Below, one piece after another: positions 9,829 through 20,975 of a stretch of 64,000 nt of DNA. The notes beneath the pieces were generated by a model. That model ran no database searches. It saw only the letters and a list, made by a program, of their open reading frames with translations, and was not told where the DNA came from. A program made the translations under genes and the position numbers. Each line of letters begins with the position of its first letter. Position 1 is the first letter of the stretch. Origin of the DNA: Prunus persica (Eukaryota; Streptophyta; Magnoliopsida; Rosales; Rosaceae); NCBI RefSeq assembly GCF_000346465.2, contig NC_034009.1, positions 19,239,606-19,303,605 on the forward strand, written 5' to 3'.

Positions 9829-12670
9829 CGCCTCCCCCCTGAAAGCCTCTATCGCAAGCTTCAGTCAGTAATAGGTCATCTTTGATGGGTCAACTTTATC
9901 CAAACAAATACCGGCACTGAGATGCTCGATGAATTTGACTGTCATGATTCTGCAAGAGGTACTGTGGGGCCAATAAGTTCATAAATTATAACTGCACTTA
10001 TTTAAAATATCGATAAACTTAACTAAATTAACATAGCTTACCCATTACATTGTTGTGGCACATCTACATTGCTACAAATTGTGAATGGCGTAAACTTGGA
10101 CATCTTCATCCCCTTTTGCTTCACCTTTTCAACCTCAGAAGCGTCATAAAAGCGCATATTGTACATCACCCAATGGGCTCAAGATATTTGACCAGCTTGG
10201 AATTTGAGGTAAAAGCAATATAGGAGTCATACACAGTCGCAGTATGTCTCATGAAGTCAATTTCTAATCCCACCCAATGGCACCTTTGAAGATTATACGG
10301 GAAATACACCTTCCAGACTTTGGTCCATGGTTCCGCATACCCCTGTTGCCATGTACCGTGCACAAAGTGATGTATCTTGTTTAGGCAGCTAGGTGGAAGG
10401 TCTACGGCATTTGGAGCAGCTGCTTTCTTCTATACTGGTTTCTTTGTAGACGGTTTTACCGGCTCCAAAAATTGCTGCAAACATTGAATTTAAGGCACGT
10501 TACATAATGACGAACCAATTCAACTGAAGCAGTGAATTTAACTTGTTCACATTTTTACCTGCAAACAATAATTTGCAGTTGTTCAATCGGTTCCAAACAT
10601 GAAAGGATGAGAGAGTTGTCTCTTCCGTATTAGAAACGTCGTCATGTCAAGGTGCTAAAAAGTTGAAGTAAATAATATCACCACAATTTAATACAAATGT
10701 ACACATAGTGAAGGTGAGAAAAGAATTGAATTATCCTAATGAAGTAGGGTTCAAATTCTTACCCTGGAGCTAATCCATTCTGTATCATCTATAAATTTGT
10801 AAAAAAATTCTGGCCAACTGAACATGCTTGGAGCTGCACCTCCGCACTACAATAGGCAAACTTTCAAGGGTCAATTTTGTAATCATTCAATAATTGGAAC
10901 ATTGTATAATATGACAAACACAGACATGTACATGAAAGGTCATTATATTTTCTTATCTCCAAGGTTAAAAATCCTAACCTTAAATCAGTTTTTCAAGCGG
11001 TGCAAAACTATATTACTGCCTTGACATCGTCAATGGGCACGGGTTTTGTTGGATCAAAACATGGCGGGGTTGCCTCCGCTCCGAAACAGTAATTGTCCTC
11101 TTTTTCCTCGAGGGATCGGTAAATGGACTCAACAATGTAGTAGTCGGCCGCTTCTTTCCGCACCCTTTACCTTTCACATCTTTTTTTTCAATAGTGGCAC
11201 TACCTTCCTTAATCGCTTCATCACTAGCCACAATAACATTGGTTGTAATGGGAGGATTCATCTGACCTCCCAATGCTGCGAAGGCTTCGGCTCCATTTCT
11301 GCTCATTTCTGCTGGTTCTGTAGTCGAAGTAATATATTCACATAAGGGCGACATGTCATTGTCTCCACCTTCGTTGATATGAGGACTACCGACTTTGTCA
11401 TGTCCTTCATCATGTTCATTCAACCCACCATTTCGTTTTTTCGACTCCTATATCTCCAGCTTAAAATAGTGTTCCATTGAAGCGAAGGTCTAGTTGAAAT
11501 CCTCCACATACTTTTTATTTTTTTGACACTCCTTCTCATGTTTCAAAGACTCCTTTTGTACCATCTCTTTCAAGTCACGAACTCTATTTCTAAGCACTCA
11601 ATTTGAACTGGCTACCTTTACCAATTCGTCCTTTGTGGTTTGAAACTCACGCTTCAAAGTGCGTAACTTAGTCGACGAGAGTTTACCATGCATGCAATTA
11701 TAATGCAACTGTTATAATACTTACAAAATCTAACCCAAATATTGCTACTATATTGCTATCGTATTGCCTATATATTGACTATATACTGATTATATAGCAA
11801 CACCATTAAGTTTAGTATGACCTATGTATTGCAAAAAGGTCATGTTCACCTTAGAAGACGAGGGAAGGGTAGCTATTTCGTCAACTTCGTCATATTTTTC
11901 TTCAACAAAAGTGCTAGTATTTTCTTCGGCCTCATTGGCAAACAATTCAACAATTTCTTCAGTGTTTTCATCATTGTCACCCCAAGTCTAATAGGGTTGT
12001 TGCTTATCAATTAGAGTTGGGCGGAGAAGTTGCACATCAACCTGCAATTTACACATGCAGAATACATATCAGTAAACTTATTATTTTTTCACATGCGTAA
12101 CATAATCATTACGAACATAACTAACCTCACAATTTTCGAACAATGAATTTTATCCGATCACCTTATTGCTAACAATGAATTTTATCCCGTTCACCTGGGA
12201 AACTGTCTTCGGATCAGCCTTCCTCAACAACAACCTGTGGACAATTTGTGCAGTCCACTTATGGTCCTCAATCAGTAATAGATGACCAAAACAACTGATA
12301 GGGCTTGATCCAAATTCCACTTTGGAATCTGAGCCGAACCCTTTGTGTGTCTGACACCTGGCGAATGCTGAGCACAAATGAACAAATTGCCAGTGTAACT
12401 AGAAACCAATTTTTCTATCAACTGGACTTCTGCCGAAAATTCTGTAGTCTCCCTGTAATTTGCTCATTTCCCAAAAGTTTACACCTGTCAACAAACATTT
12501 GTATATCCCAATCGTTCATCATGCATTAAATTATATCCAAGCAATCAAGCATCATATCATTCTGGCCTCAGGCCTCAACAAATCAAATAAATTATTCTGC
12601 TAATAAAATTCATCTCAACTTTCAGAACATCAATAGTACATTAGCAATCTCAAACACTCCAACTCGTGAC

Positions 12671-12735
12671 TGCACCTTATAACATTAGGCTGCCTACGTA
12701 CTCTTACTGAGGGATCAAGCCACACGTAGTTCTTT
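12671..12735 (+). repeat. Conserved block shared by the two solo LTRs (copy 1)
   Basis: About 66 bp here match 16473-16537 at roughly 88 percent by eye, with the last 27 bp identical, although the surrounding LTR sequence has diverged strongly. The block contains CCTACGTACTC and later CACACGTAG, an inverted CTACGT/ACGTAG pair around GAGGGATCAAGCC. Confidence 0.8.
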
Positions 12736-13009
12736 CCCTTTAATAATGTAATTCAATATCTTATTCATTCGTCATATTGCCATGTGTTAGGCAAATCAAA
12801 CTGAATTCTCATGTGTGTGCTATACTCAATCATATTCACAACTCTAAAGCAATACTTTGTAACTTCCCAATACTCGTATCAGTCAGATACTGAATATAAA
12901 TATGCCATACACTGAACTCCCTCTATTTTAGTTTAAGAACATCTCAAAACTGAAATTCTCTCTACCTATGCGTACCCCCATTCCTAATCCGTCAATTCCA
13001 TTAATACCG

Positions 13010-13125
13010 TCAATTCTATCCTCGCAAGCCTTGAAGACACCAAGTCTACTCGAGCCGCAATCCTCTCAAGCCTCGAAGATATGACTTCTATCCGAGCCGC
13101 AATCCTCGCAGGCCTCAGGGGACCA
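13010..13125 (+). repeat. 42-bp minisatellite in solo LTR 1
   Basis: About 2.5 copies of a unit that ends in CGAGCCGCAATCCTC and contains AAGCCTyGAAGA. It is not present at the matching place of solo LTR 2, where a different (95-bp) tandem array is found. Confidence 0.65.
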
Positions 13126-14945
13126 TTGGTCAGCTTGAGCCGCATTCCTCACTCTGCACGGTTTAGGGGTTCCCAAAACATGTGGGGTATTATTTGTAAA
13201 TGACACTATTTCAAAGCAATTAGGGGGTACCCTCGTGGTGGGTTTGAAAAACCATATCCCAAACTTATATCAATGCTTTCCCTTTATTTCACAATTCATT
13301 TCCCGACCTTTGTGTCAACTTTCTGATAAATTGATTCTCAGCTATACTTAAAATATATATGCCACAATTTGATAAAAACAAAGGGCCATGATTCATCATT
13401 TTCAGATACTAGGTACATTAGCAATCTATAAATAACTATCTATACTGAATCCGCAACATGACCCAGATAACTCATTCTTGGTGAGGACTTGTTTACACGA
13501 TCATTTTAGCGCTTCTCAAAGGATATAACTGCCTTGGAAGACTTACAGTCAAACCAACTGCCTAAATCCTGGGTATCTGGGACTCCGATCACAAATCCAG
13601 GAGTCCCTATAGGTTCAACGCACTCTTCTGAACTTACCCTGCAAGTTTGGTTCACATCGAATGGTTGGATTGATCACGATCGCACGATCGGACGACTACA
13701 ATTTATCTTGCCCTAGGGTTACCATTTCGGGGTATTCAGGACTCTGATTCACGATCCGTCGAATTCTATATGATTCTAGAAGTGCCTAGATCAACATATT
13801 TGAAAACCAAAACGATCCAACGGTCCAAACCTATCAAACCCGGATATCGCCTAATATGCGATATCCGATCGACGATCAAACGATATCCAAATTCATATCC
13901 GAGCATACCGTTGTACTCGGGACGACATGAGGATGATTTTAGGACTCAAGGATAGGCCCAAAAGTGGCCAACGCGCCACCATACGGGCCGGCAGTGTGTG
14001 GGTGTCCAAAGCAATTTCGGCGATCGAAAAATCTCTAAACCGCTGGTCAAGACTTATACCTACATGATCATCACATAGAGTAGAGCAACGTTTGTTCTCG
14101 GACCTACCTCAAAAAGTCCACGAAAGTTGCCGGAATCGGAGGCCGAAATCGGCCAAAACTTCTATCGCTTGTTTACCTACAAAAACTCAGACATTTCTCC
14201 TAAATACCACAACCAGCAGCTAGAACACATTGAAAGGATAGAAAAGTATACCAAATTCGAAGAAAATGGTGGCCGGAGGTGTCCGCGCAAGCCCCGTGAA
14301 ATTCTTTCGAAAACTGTCCAAACAGCCCTGTTTCGTTGCAGTTTCCAGCGACCCAGACAGCGGATCGAAGCTGGGATGGGCTGGGACTGGAAGAGGGAAG
14401 TGAGGTGGTTCGTTTGGGACCAGTCTTGCTTGAAACGGTGGCCGGAGTTGGGAGAAATCAAGGTCTGAAGTTGGCTGGTCGTGGAGCTTCTGAAGAAGAA
14501 GAAAATCTGGGTTTTAAAACTGAAAATTGAAATATTTACGGTTATGCCACTGAACTTCTTTTGATCGTAACTTTTTCGTTACAACTCCGATTTGAGCCCA
14601 CTACGTGTCAACAGACTCATCTCAATGTCCTCTATGTAACGATACAATTGAAATTTCCAAATTCCTTCCTGGTCGAAAAGTCAACTTTTAAACCATTAAA
14701 ATATTCTAGGGGCATAATGGTCTTTACCAGAATAAATTAATAATTAAAAATTGATTTAGGATCGGGTTGTTACAACAACTGTCCTGGAATCTTTTTAACT
14801 GTTGTAGACTCAATTTCTCCTTAATTATACTGATGGCGGTCTTTGTATGGGAAATGGACAACGTCTTTTCCTGAAACTTTTCATCCTCATCAATCATCAA
14901 CTTTACTTTAGAAACCATATTTCCTTGCACACCAACATTATGCAA

Positions 14946-15986
14946 ATAATTTCAGGCTGTTGAAAAATACACAATAACAATGCAATAAACACACAATACA
15001 GAGGCAGATCAAGGCAATAAGACTATAAATGCATGTATGTTCACCAATGTGTCCAATGACAAAAAAAATATGAATTCATTGTGCCTTCAAGGCTTATATT
15101 TTCTCTCCAGAAGTGTTGCTCTTACATTTTCTTATTTCCTTCTCTTATATTTTCTCTCCACAAGGCTTGCTCTTATATTTTCCCACTTCCTTTTCTTATA
15201 TTTTCTGTCTACAAGGCTTCCTAAAAAATGCCACAAATCCCATTTGGTATACCACTTTCATTTATAATGCTATGTATAAGACAGTGTTTGGTTTATTGGA
15301 TTAAACTGTGGAATGAAATGGCCATTCCCATCAACTGTCAATCCCCTGAAATGTGAAATAATACCAATTGCATTTTTTACCCAATGTCAGTTTCTTATCT
15401 ACTCTCAAACTCTCTCCACACTCCACTCTTATCTACATTCCATTTTACTAAATTTGGATTACATTCCATCCATAAACCAAACACCACCCAACTGTCAAAG
15501 TGATTTCGTGCCCCAACAAAGGCTAAAAGAACTAGCCCAATTGTATCAATGCTTCCTACAATCTACTCATCACCATACTGATATACATGTATATCATAAA
15601 AAGAGAACAAATGAAATAGAATACAGATGGAACATCAAAAGAAAACTTATGGACTCTGCCTGTATAGCAGAAAAAATGGCTATTTTTGTACAAACTATAG
15701 ACATCAAAAATCTACTGCAACTACAAAACAAACTATAAAGATTCATGTGGCTAATGTAGAGACTATAAATAAACACCTACAATTTCCCTTATTTGGATGA
15801 AACAAAACAGCAAAGAAACACATAATCCAATTGCATGAATCGCAAAAACCATTAAAACCACAATGGAACGGGAATAAAACCATAATAAACTAGCAATACA
15901 ACAGCACTACAATGTCAATACAACAACACTAAAATGACAATACAACAGCAATACAACATCAATAACAAGAGCAAAATAACAGCAGT
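14946..15986. other. Non-coding DNA between the two solo LTRs
   Basis: This is probably the 5' flank of the Ulp1-like pseudogene. It holds a 51-bp minisatellite (separate entry) and GCAATA/CAATACAAC-rich DNA at 14965-15025 and 15885-15975. The plus-strand ORF of 141 codons at 15313-15738 has no motif, strongly biased composition and no splice or start context, so I do not call it a gene. Confidence 0.4.
15093..15230 (+). repeat. 51-bp minisatellite, about 2.7 copies
   Basis: CTTATATTTTCTCTCC recurs at 15093, 15144 and (as CTTATATTTTCTGTCT) 15195, a period of 51 bp, with AAGGCTTGCT-like words in between. Confidence 0.8.
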
Positions 15987-16472
15987 TGAAAGGACCCGCC
16001 CCGAATTTTCTCAAAATCCGAGACGAACCCTTTGGAATTCCTGACATCACCCCGATGTCAGGCCCACTTACTAAAAACCGAGACTTCCTGCCGAAATTTC
16101 GGCAGAGTCTCCCCTATAATTTGGACATTTCCCAAAATTTCAACCTGCATAAAAACGCATTTAATATCACCAACGGGCAGCATGCACAATATAATCTCAT
16201 GCAAATTCACATAAATGGCCTTCGGCCTTCCAATAATTCTCAACAAACTACCAAACACGCTAATAAAACAATTCATGCCTTAAGCAAGGCAAACACTAAA
16301 TTCAAATATAAATTATGACTATTAAATTTCAACATGCATCACTTAACCCTTCACATTTCAATATATGAGGTTTTAGCCTCCTAACACAATCACATTTTCA
16401 CCTAAATTTCAGGACCAACCACAAGGTCCGAATCAATCTCTCTAAAACAACGTGTCTAACATTTAGTCTGCG

Positions 16473-16537
16473 GCTGCACCTAATAACCTTAAGCCGCCTA
16501 CGTACTCTCCTTGAGGGATCAAGCCACACGTAGTTCT
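16473..16537 (+). repeat. Conserved block shared by the two solo LTRs (copy 2)
   Basis: Counterpart of 12671-12735. The CCTACGTACTC and CACACGTAG words and the GAGGGATCAAGCC core are all kept. Its retention inside otherwise diverged LTRs suggests a function in the element, such as transcription control or RNA structure, but that is inference. Confidence 0.8.
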
Positions 16538-16600
16538 TCCCTAAAACCCAATTCCACACTTGGGCGATACCTTATTTCAATTCTTTGTATTTCATATAAT

Positions 16601-17060
16601 CTCCCCATACGCCGGTACAACCCACGCCACGTATGGGGCCTGTCAACACGCCGGATAACCTACGCCACGTGCGACCATGCCATACTATCATTATATCTCC
16701 CCATACGCCGGTACAACCAACAACACGTATGGGGTCTGTCTCAACGCCGGATAACCTACGCCACGTGAGACCTGCACATCATATCACATATCTCCCCAAA
16801 CGCCGGTACAACCAACGCCAAGTATGGGGCCTGTCCCAACGCCGGATAACCTACGCCACGCGGGACCTCAATATCACATCACAAATCTCCCCATACGCCG
16901 GTACAACCAACGCCACGTATGGGGTCTGTCGACATGCCGGATAACCTACGCCACGTGCGACCTCAACACAATATCACAATAGCTCCCCATACGCCGGTAC
17001 AACCAACGCCACGTATGGGGTCTGTCTCAACGCCGGATAACCTACGCCACGTGAGACCTA
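16601..17060 (+). repeat. Five-unit 95-96-bp tandem array with two potential hairpins per unit
   Basis: Units start with CTCCCCATACGCCGG at 16601, 16697, 16792, 16887 and 16983. Each unit contains CCCCATACG paired with CGTATGGGG about 18 bases later (mismatched in unit 3), then a second pair whose arms differ between units: GTCTC/GAGAC in units 2 and 5, GTCCC/GGGAC in unit 3, GTCG/CGAC in unit 4. Between the arms lies an almost invariant CGCCGGATAACCTACGCCAC. The arms change together, so pairing is kept. Confidence 0.85.
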
Positions 17061-18224
17061 ACTTTCACTTGGTGGTGCTTGTAGTGAATCCAAAATCTGG
17101 GGAGGTGCCTACAGTAGTGCGTATAGCACTCCAAACTGACATTCTAGACTCTGATGTACCCTTGTACAACCACATATAATTAGATTTATATAAATTAATT
17201 CTTATATTGTGTAACCCTCCACAATAGTCTAGCTCCCGATAATCCCCCCCCCCCCCCGGAAGGGTGAGATTACTCCGGGAGATTCACGGTCAACCAAGGG
17301 TCAAACTACTCTAACCCTGGTCCAACGGACCTGCAGAACCCACGACCTCCAATTTCCGATCCGAAAGTCTCTATGGGTTCTACCAGGTATAGGACACTTG
17401 TCCTGCGAGTTTGGTTCAGATCAGACGGTCGGATTTCTCACGATCGCATGATCTGACGGTTAATATAAAATATAAACTTTAAATTATTATTCGGAACATC
17501 CGGGGCTCCGATTCACAATCCGTGAAATCTTACACGATCCTAGAAATACCTAGATCAACATATATTAAATTTGGGACCATCCAACGGTCCCAACCTATCG
17601 AACCTGGATAACGCGCAATATGCGAATATCCGTTCGATAGTGAAACGACGTCCGAATTGAGATCCGCGAAATCCTACGCACTCGTGACAACCTAAGGATC
17701 TCATCGGGACACAGTCCTACTTTTCTACAGTGCCCACGCGCCGCCGCACGCGCCGGCAGCACGTGGGTGCCCAAAGCGATAACGCTTCGCCGGAAAATCT
17801 CAAAACCACGGCTCCAAACTTCTACCCTAGGTATAACACCCTATTTGGAGCCACTTTTATTCTTGGACCTACCCCAAAAAGTGGCCGGAAATGGCCGATC
17901 ACGGCGGCCGAAGTTTCGACCGATTTTCAATTCGAAAATCGAGTGATCTAGAGATCGAATCGATCAAAACCCAACCAACAGGCAGCTAGAACAGCTCGAG
18001 AGGTTCAAGATCCATACATGGGTCGACGGAAATGGTGGCCGGAGGAGGGAGATCGACGGCGTTGAAGTTCCGGCGACATCCGGGCGAAAATCGCCATTTT
18101 CCGGCGGCTGGAGCGGCGGCCGATGGCGGGGATGGGTTGGGTCATGACGCCGAGGTCGAGCCGGTTCTTTTGACACCGGCCCCGTCCACAGCCGCGGCCG
18201 GTGGCCGGAGTTACGAAGAGAGAG

Positions 18225-18259
18225 AGAGGAGAGGCCGACGGGAGAGAGAGAGGAGTCGC

Positions 18260-18303
<44 letters not shown>

Positions 18304-18306
18304 AAA
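18225..18306 (+). repeat. GA microsatellite in solo LTR 2
   Basis: GA-rich DNA ending in an uninterrupted (GA)n run followed by an A tract. Length is likely polymorphic. Confidence 0.85.
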
Positions 18307-18654
18307 ATCTGAGTTTTTATAAAAAATCCCATTTTGAAATATTTACGATTGTGCCACTGGGTTTCTTTTGACCATATCTCTCTCGTTACAACTCCGATTC
18401 GAGCCCACTACGTGTCTATGAACTCGTCTCAGTACGACCTATCCAAAAATATAAGTCACGGTCCCAAACTCTCTCCGGTTAAAAATATGACTAAAATACC
18501 CTTAAATAATTAAATAATTAAATAAGGGTAAAATTTGGGGAAATTTGGGGTCGGGGTGTTACAGCAGTAAAGCGAATCCCAAATCAAATGCAAGAATCAA
18601 TCCACAAAGAACAAACCTATTCACTGTTTCAAACAAGGAATCATCATAATCAGA

Positions 18655-18850
18655 CAATTTTAGAGAAACCCCTAAACCCTAAATCAATTTCAGAGAAACC
18701 CCTAACCAATTTCAGAGAAACCCCTGAACCCTAAATCAATTTCAGAGAAACCCCTAAACCTTAAACCAATTTTGAAGAAACCCCTAAACAAATTCCATAG
18801 AAACCCATAAACCCTAAACCAACTGCAGAGAAACCCCTAAACCTTAAGAA
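18655..18850 (+). repeat. Telomere-like minisatellite (CCCTAAA-containing, about 30-bp unit)
   Basis: About six units of the form TTTCAGAGAAACCCCTAAAC followed by CCTAAATCAA, some shortened. Most units carry the plant telobox core AAACCCTAA or a one-base variant. It lies between solo LTR 2 and a GA tract. It is not a run of simple TTTAGGG repeats, so it is an interstitial minisatellite with telobox motifs and not a chromosome end. Confidence 0.75.
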
Positions 18851-18934
18851 AATGACGATGAATAGTACCTTTTGGAGGTGAACGATGGAGTTGAGCTTCG
18901 ATGAATAGACATGGCTGGGGGAGGAAGAGCATTG

Positions 18935-18953
18935 CATCAGAGAGAGAGAGGGC

Positions 18954-18996
<43 letters not shown>

Positions 18997-19130
18997 GCAT
19001 AAGAGAGAACGAGAGCAGAGCGACAGAGAAAGAGAGAAGAGAGAGTGAGAGCTGAGCGACAGAGAGACAAAGCAAAGAAAGAGTGAGAACTGAGCAACAG
19101 AGATAGACGGAGCCAAGAGAGAGCTGAGAG
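18935..19130 (+). repeat. GA-rich tract
   Basis: A pure GA run at about 18955-18993 is flanked by imperfect GAGA and CGACAGAGA words to 19130. The long minus-strand ORF over it is an artefact of the repeat (Leu/Ser alternation). Confidence 0.85.
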
Positions 19131-20174
19131 AGAAAACTAAATTTCAAAAAAAGTGCTATATGTGCAATAAACGGACAATAAATATATATTTATAGCTGAT
19201 ATTTGCAAAATTTGTGGGGAAAGGTGGTATTTCCAGTTAAAATTGAAAAACTGGTGGCATTAAGCGCTATTTCCTTAAATAAACCGTCACTATATAAAAA
19301 AGGAAACATGCAGTTCCTTAAACTCATGGATGAGCAATTAAATGAGAAGTCAGAAGCTCCTCAAAACATGGACAATTATGTAAGGGCCTGAAGTCCCGAA
19401 ATATGTACGGAAAATTATAAAAATGTCCATACCATGAAAATATGCGATTTTGGCCTGAAGTTCAAAATCTGACAATATTTAGAACCTGAAGTTCCAATAG
19501 TTAAATGGACAACCCTTAAGGTATTATTGCAAATTGTGGTATGCCACATATTTCTTTGGCTTAAGAAAATGATGAATTTAAAAAAGTTCGATTCTTTTAT
19601 AATCGATACCTCAAGGAAGAAATATATTTTGTAAATTTCAATTATTAAGGATACACCGGGAAATGGATAATATCAAGAGAATTGAGGCTCCCCACATATT
19701 TTGTTATATTATATGATTTGGGCTGGAAACCCATGGATCCAAATATATGAGAGATCCCGAACCTGAAGTTTTAGGTGTATAGTAGCTAATGCTCTTCACT
19801 ACTATATTGCAATATTATCATGGCTTTTACTCAATTTATATTTCATGCCCATCTGAAAAAGGCAAATAAATTTTCAAGTCGTGTTTCACCCGGGCTAGAA
19901 GTTCCGAACTGAAAAGACGTAAAAACCACATATGCAAGTTTAAGAATTTACCCAATTATTATAACAGGAAATGAGCATATAACAGATAGATTCTTTTCAC
20001 CTACAAGGAAGGAGCAGACTTTGTAAAATCTATAAAATTCCATTATGTTCTGGAAGCCTCTGAAGGAAGAGGATGGCGCCTCTTAAGCTTAGCCATGAGC
20101 CTCTCGTGGTCTCCCAGAATATTTTCATTGGAAATCTGCAGCATGTCAAGCCTTGTCCGAGTATCAATGGAGTA

Positions 20175-20594
20175 TCAACGCACCAGTTTCAACAAGGCCT
20201 TATTTTCCTCTTTAAGTTTCTCAACCTCTTGTTGAGAATCATGAAGCATTCTCTGAAGAGACGAATATTCAGTGTTTAGCTCCTGAATCTTGTTTGCTCT
20301 GGCATGCAAACGATCAGCCATGTTAGAAACAGAAGCAGCACTCTGAATGCTAAAAGTCATTGAGTCATCAATAGCCTCTTTGTCAAATCGTCCTGATAAT
20401 TGTATTTTATTCATAGGAGTAAGGAAATTCCTAGCTACTATGACAACAGTCATATCATTCATCATCACAGAATCATTAACCGTGAGATGACGATTTTGGG
20501 ATACAAAGGATGGATGCCAGACTTTGGCGTCACGGGTTGTTTTGGGAGTAACATTTAAATCGAGATGTTTTGGGGGAGAAGAAGAGGAAGCCAT
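20175..20594 (-). CDS. Antisense coiled-coil ORF in a retroelement relic (139 aa)
   Basis: The frame starts MASSSSPPKHLDLNVTPKTT and ends in a heptad-like coiled coil (RANKIQELNTEYSSLQRML, then QQEVEKLKEENKALLKLV). It lies on the strand opposite to the pol remnants further right. I recall similar short proteins being predicted many times in eudicot genomes, which would fit an accessory antisense ORF carried by a retroelement, but I cannot verify that here. The sequence after the coiled coil runs into a stop, so the protein may be truncated or continue in a further exon. No function can be given. Confidence 0.45.
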   Translation of the reverse strand: MASSSSPPKHLDLNVTPKTTRDAKVWHPSFVSQNRHLTVNDSVMMNDMTVVIVARNFLTPMNKIQLSGRFDKEAIDDSMTFSIQSAASVSNMADRLHARANKIQELNTEYSSLQRMLHDSQQEVEKLKEENKALLKLVR

Positions 20595-20967
20595 TTTAAA
20601 AGTGTTTCGAGGAAAGTCTTAAAAAAACTGAATTTTCAAAAAATGGAAGGCAGTAAAGTTGAAATGCAGTTACTCCAATCAGGCCTTGTAGAGGTAATAT
20701 CTATAGATGAAAATGAGGCACCGTTTCCAGGATCTCAAGATTTTCTCGGATCCCCATATTCCCTTTTTTCTTTTCCAGATTCCAAAACTTCACGCGGCCT
20801 CTATTAATGTCTATTGGCACTTTAAGGGTTTTCAAGGACTATTTTTGTCAAAGCCGATCTTGTTTTATGGATTTCACAGAGTTACTTTTTCAAAAGCATC
20901 TCGAGAACCAGACAAATTTCATAGCTAATTTGAGATTCACCGGATCAAACTGTTCCTCTAATTTGTG

Positions 20968-20975
20968 TATAAATA
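20968..20975 (+). promoter_or_regulatory. Candidate TATA box
   Basis: TATAAATA in the context GTGTATAAATATG, followed 25-35 bases later by TTTCTTTGCAGAATAC. It could be the promoter of an LTR or of a decayed transcript rightward of it. No gene follows closely, so this is weak. Confidence 0.25.

Larger units (their letters stand above)
12296..14774. mobile_element. Solo LTR 1 (2.48 kb) of a long-LTR retrotransposon
   Basis: The element starts TGATAGGGCTTGATCC and ends GATCGGGTTGTTACA. It is flanked by a perfect 5-bp duplication ACAAC (12291-12295 and 14775-14779), and removing it restores the reading of the Ulp1-like exon. No PBS, PPT or coding region lies inside, so it is a solo LTR left by recombination. 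It is homologous to 15987-18563 and to the sequence starting at 63558. Inside are a conserved block at 12671-12735, a 42-bp minisatellite near 13010-13105 and a 3' part (14530-14710) alignable with the second copy. Confidence 0.9.
9829..14945 (-). pseudogene. Transposon-type Ulp1/C48 cysteine protease pseudogene, interrupted by a solo LTR
   Basis: Reading the minus strand, exons run: 14945-14780 plus 12295-12130 (one exon split by the LTR at 12296-14774; LSLQQLKRFQDSC joins CFGHLLLIEDHKW, then IVHRLLLRKADPKTV, like a DUF1985 region), 12041-11850 (acidic), 11713-11013 (coiled coil, then LLSPFTDPSRKKRTI), about 10860-10763 (FFYKFIDDTEW), 10654-10559 (HLDMTTFLIRKRQ), 10474-10042 and 9949-9829. 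The last two hold the C48 core: RCHWVGLEID (catalytic His), ATVYDSY (Asp) and QCNGIMTVKFIEHLSAG where the Cys region is altered. Introns have GT-AG ends. Stops in most exons show it is dead. Such genes ride in Mutator-like and CACTA elements; no transposase of its own is seen here. Confidence 0.75.
15987..18563. mobile_element. Solo LTR 2 (2.58 kb), same family as solo LTR 1
   Basis: It starts TGAAAGGACCCGCCCC and ends GGTCGGGGTGTTACA, flanked by the 5-bp duplication GCAGT (15982-15986 and 18564-18568). The ends, the conserved block at 16473-16537 and the last 250 bp align with solo LTR 1, while the middle is different: a five-unit 95-bp array, a 15-C run near 17245-17260, a GC-rich part near 17720-18200 and a GA tract at 18225-18306. 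No internal retroelement sequence remains. Small ORFs inside are not credible genes. Confidence 0.9.

Noticed and set aside
15313..15738. ORF of 141 codons on the plus strand
   Set aside because: Biased composition, no motif, no promoter or splice context; it falls in repeat-rich flank.
16601..17060. Regular repeats with spacers, resembling a CRISPR array
   Set aside because: The whole 95-bp unit repeats, including the supposed spacers, in plant DNA inside an LTR with target duplications.
17245..17260. Run of about 15 C bases as a possible signal
   Set aside because: A homopolymer inside a solo LTR, prone to slippage and sequencing error; no function inferred.
18761..19147. Long minus-strand ORF rich in Leu and Ser
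   Set aside because: It is the translation of GA repeats and the telobox minisatellite.
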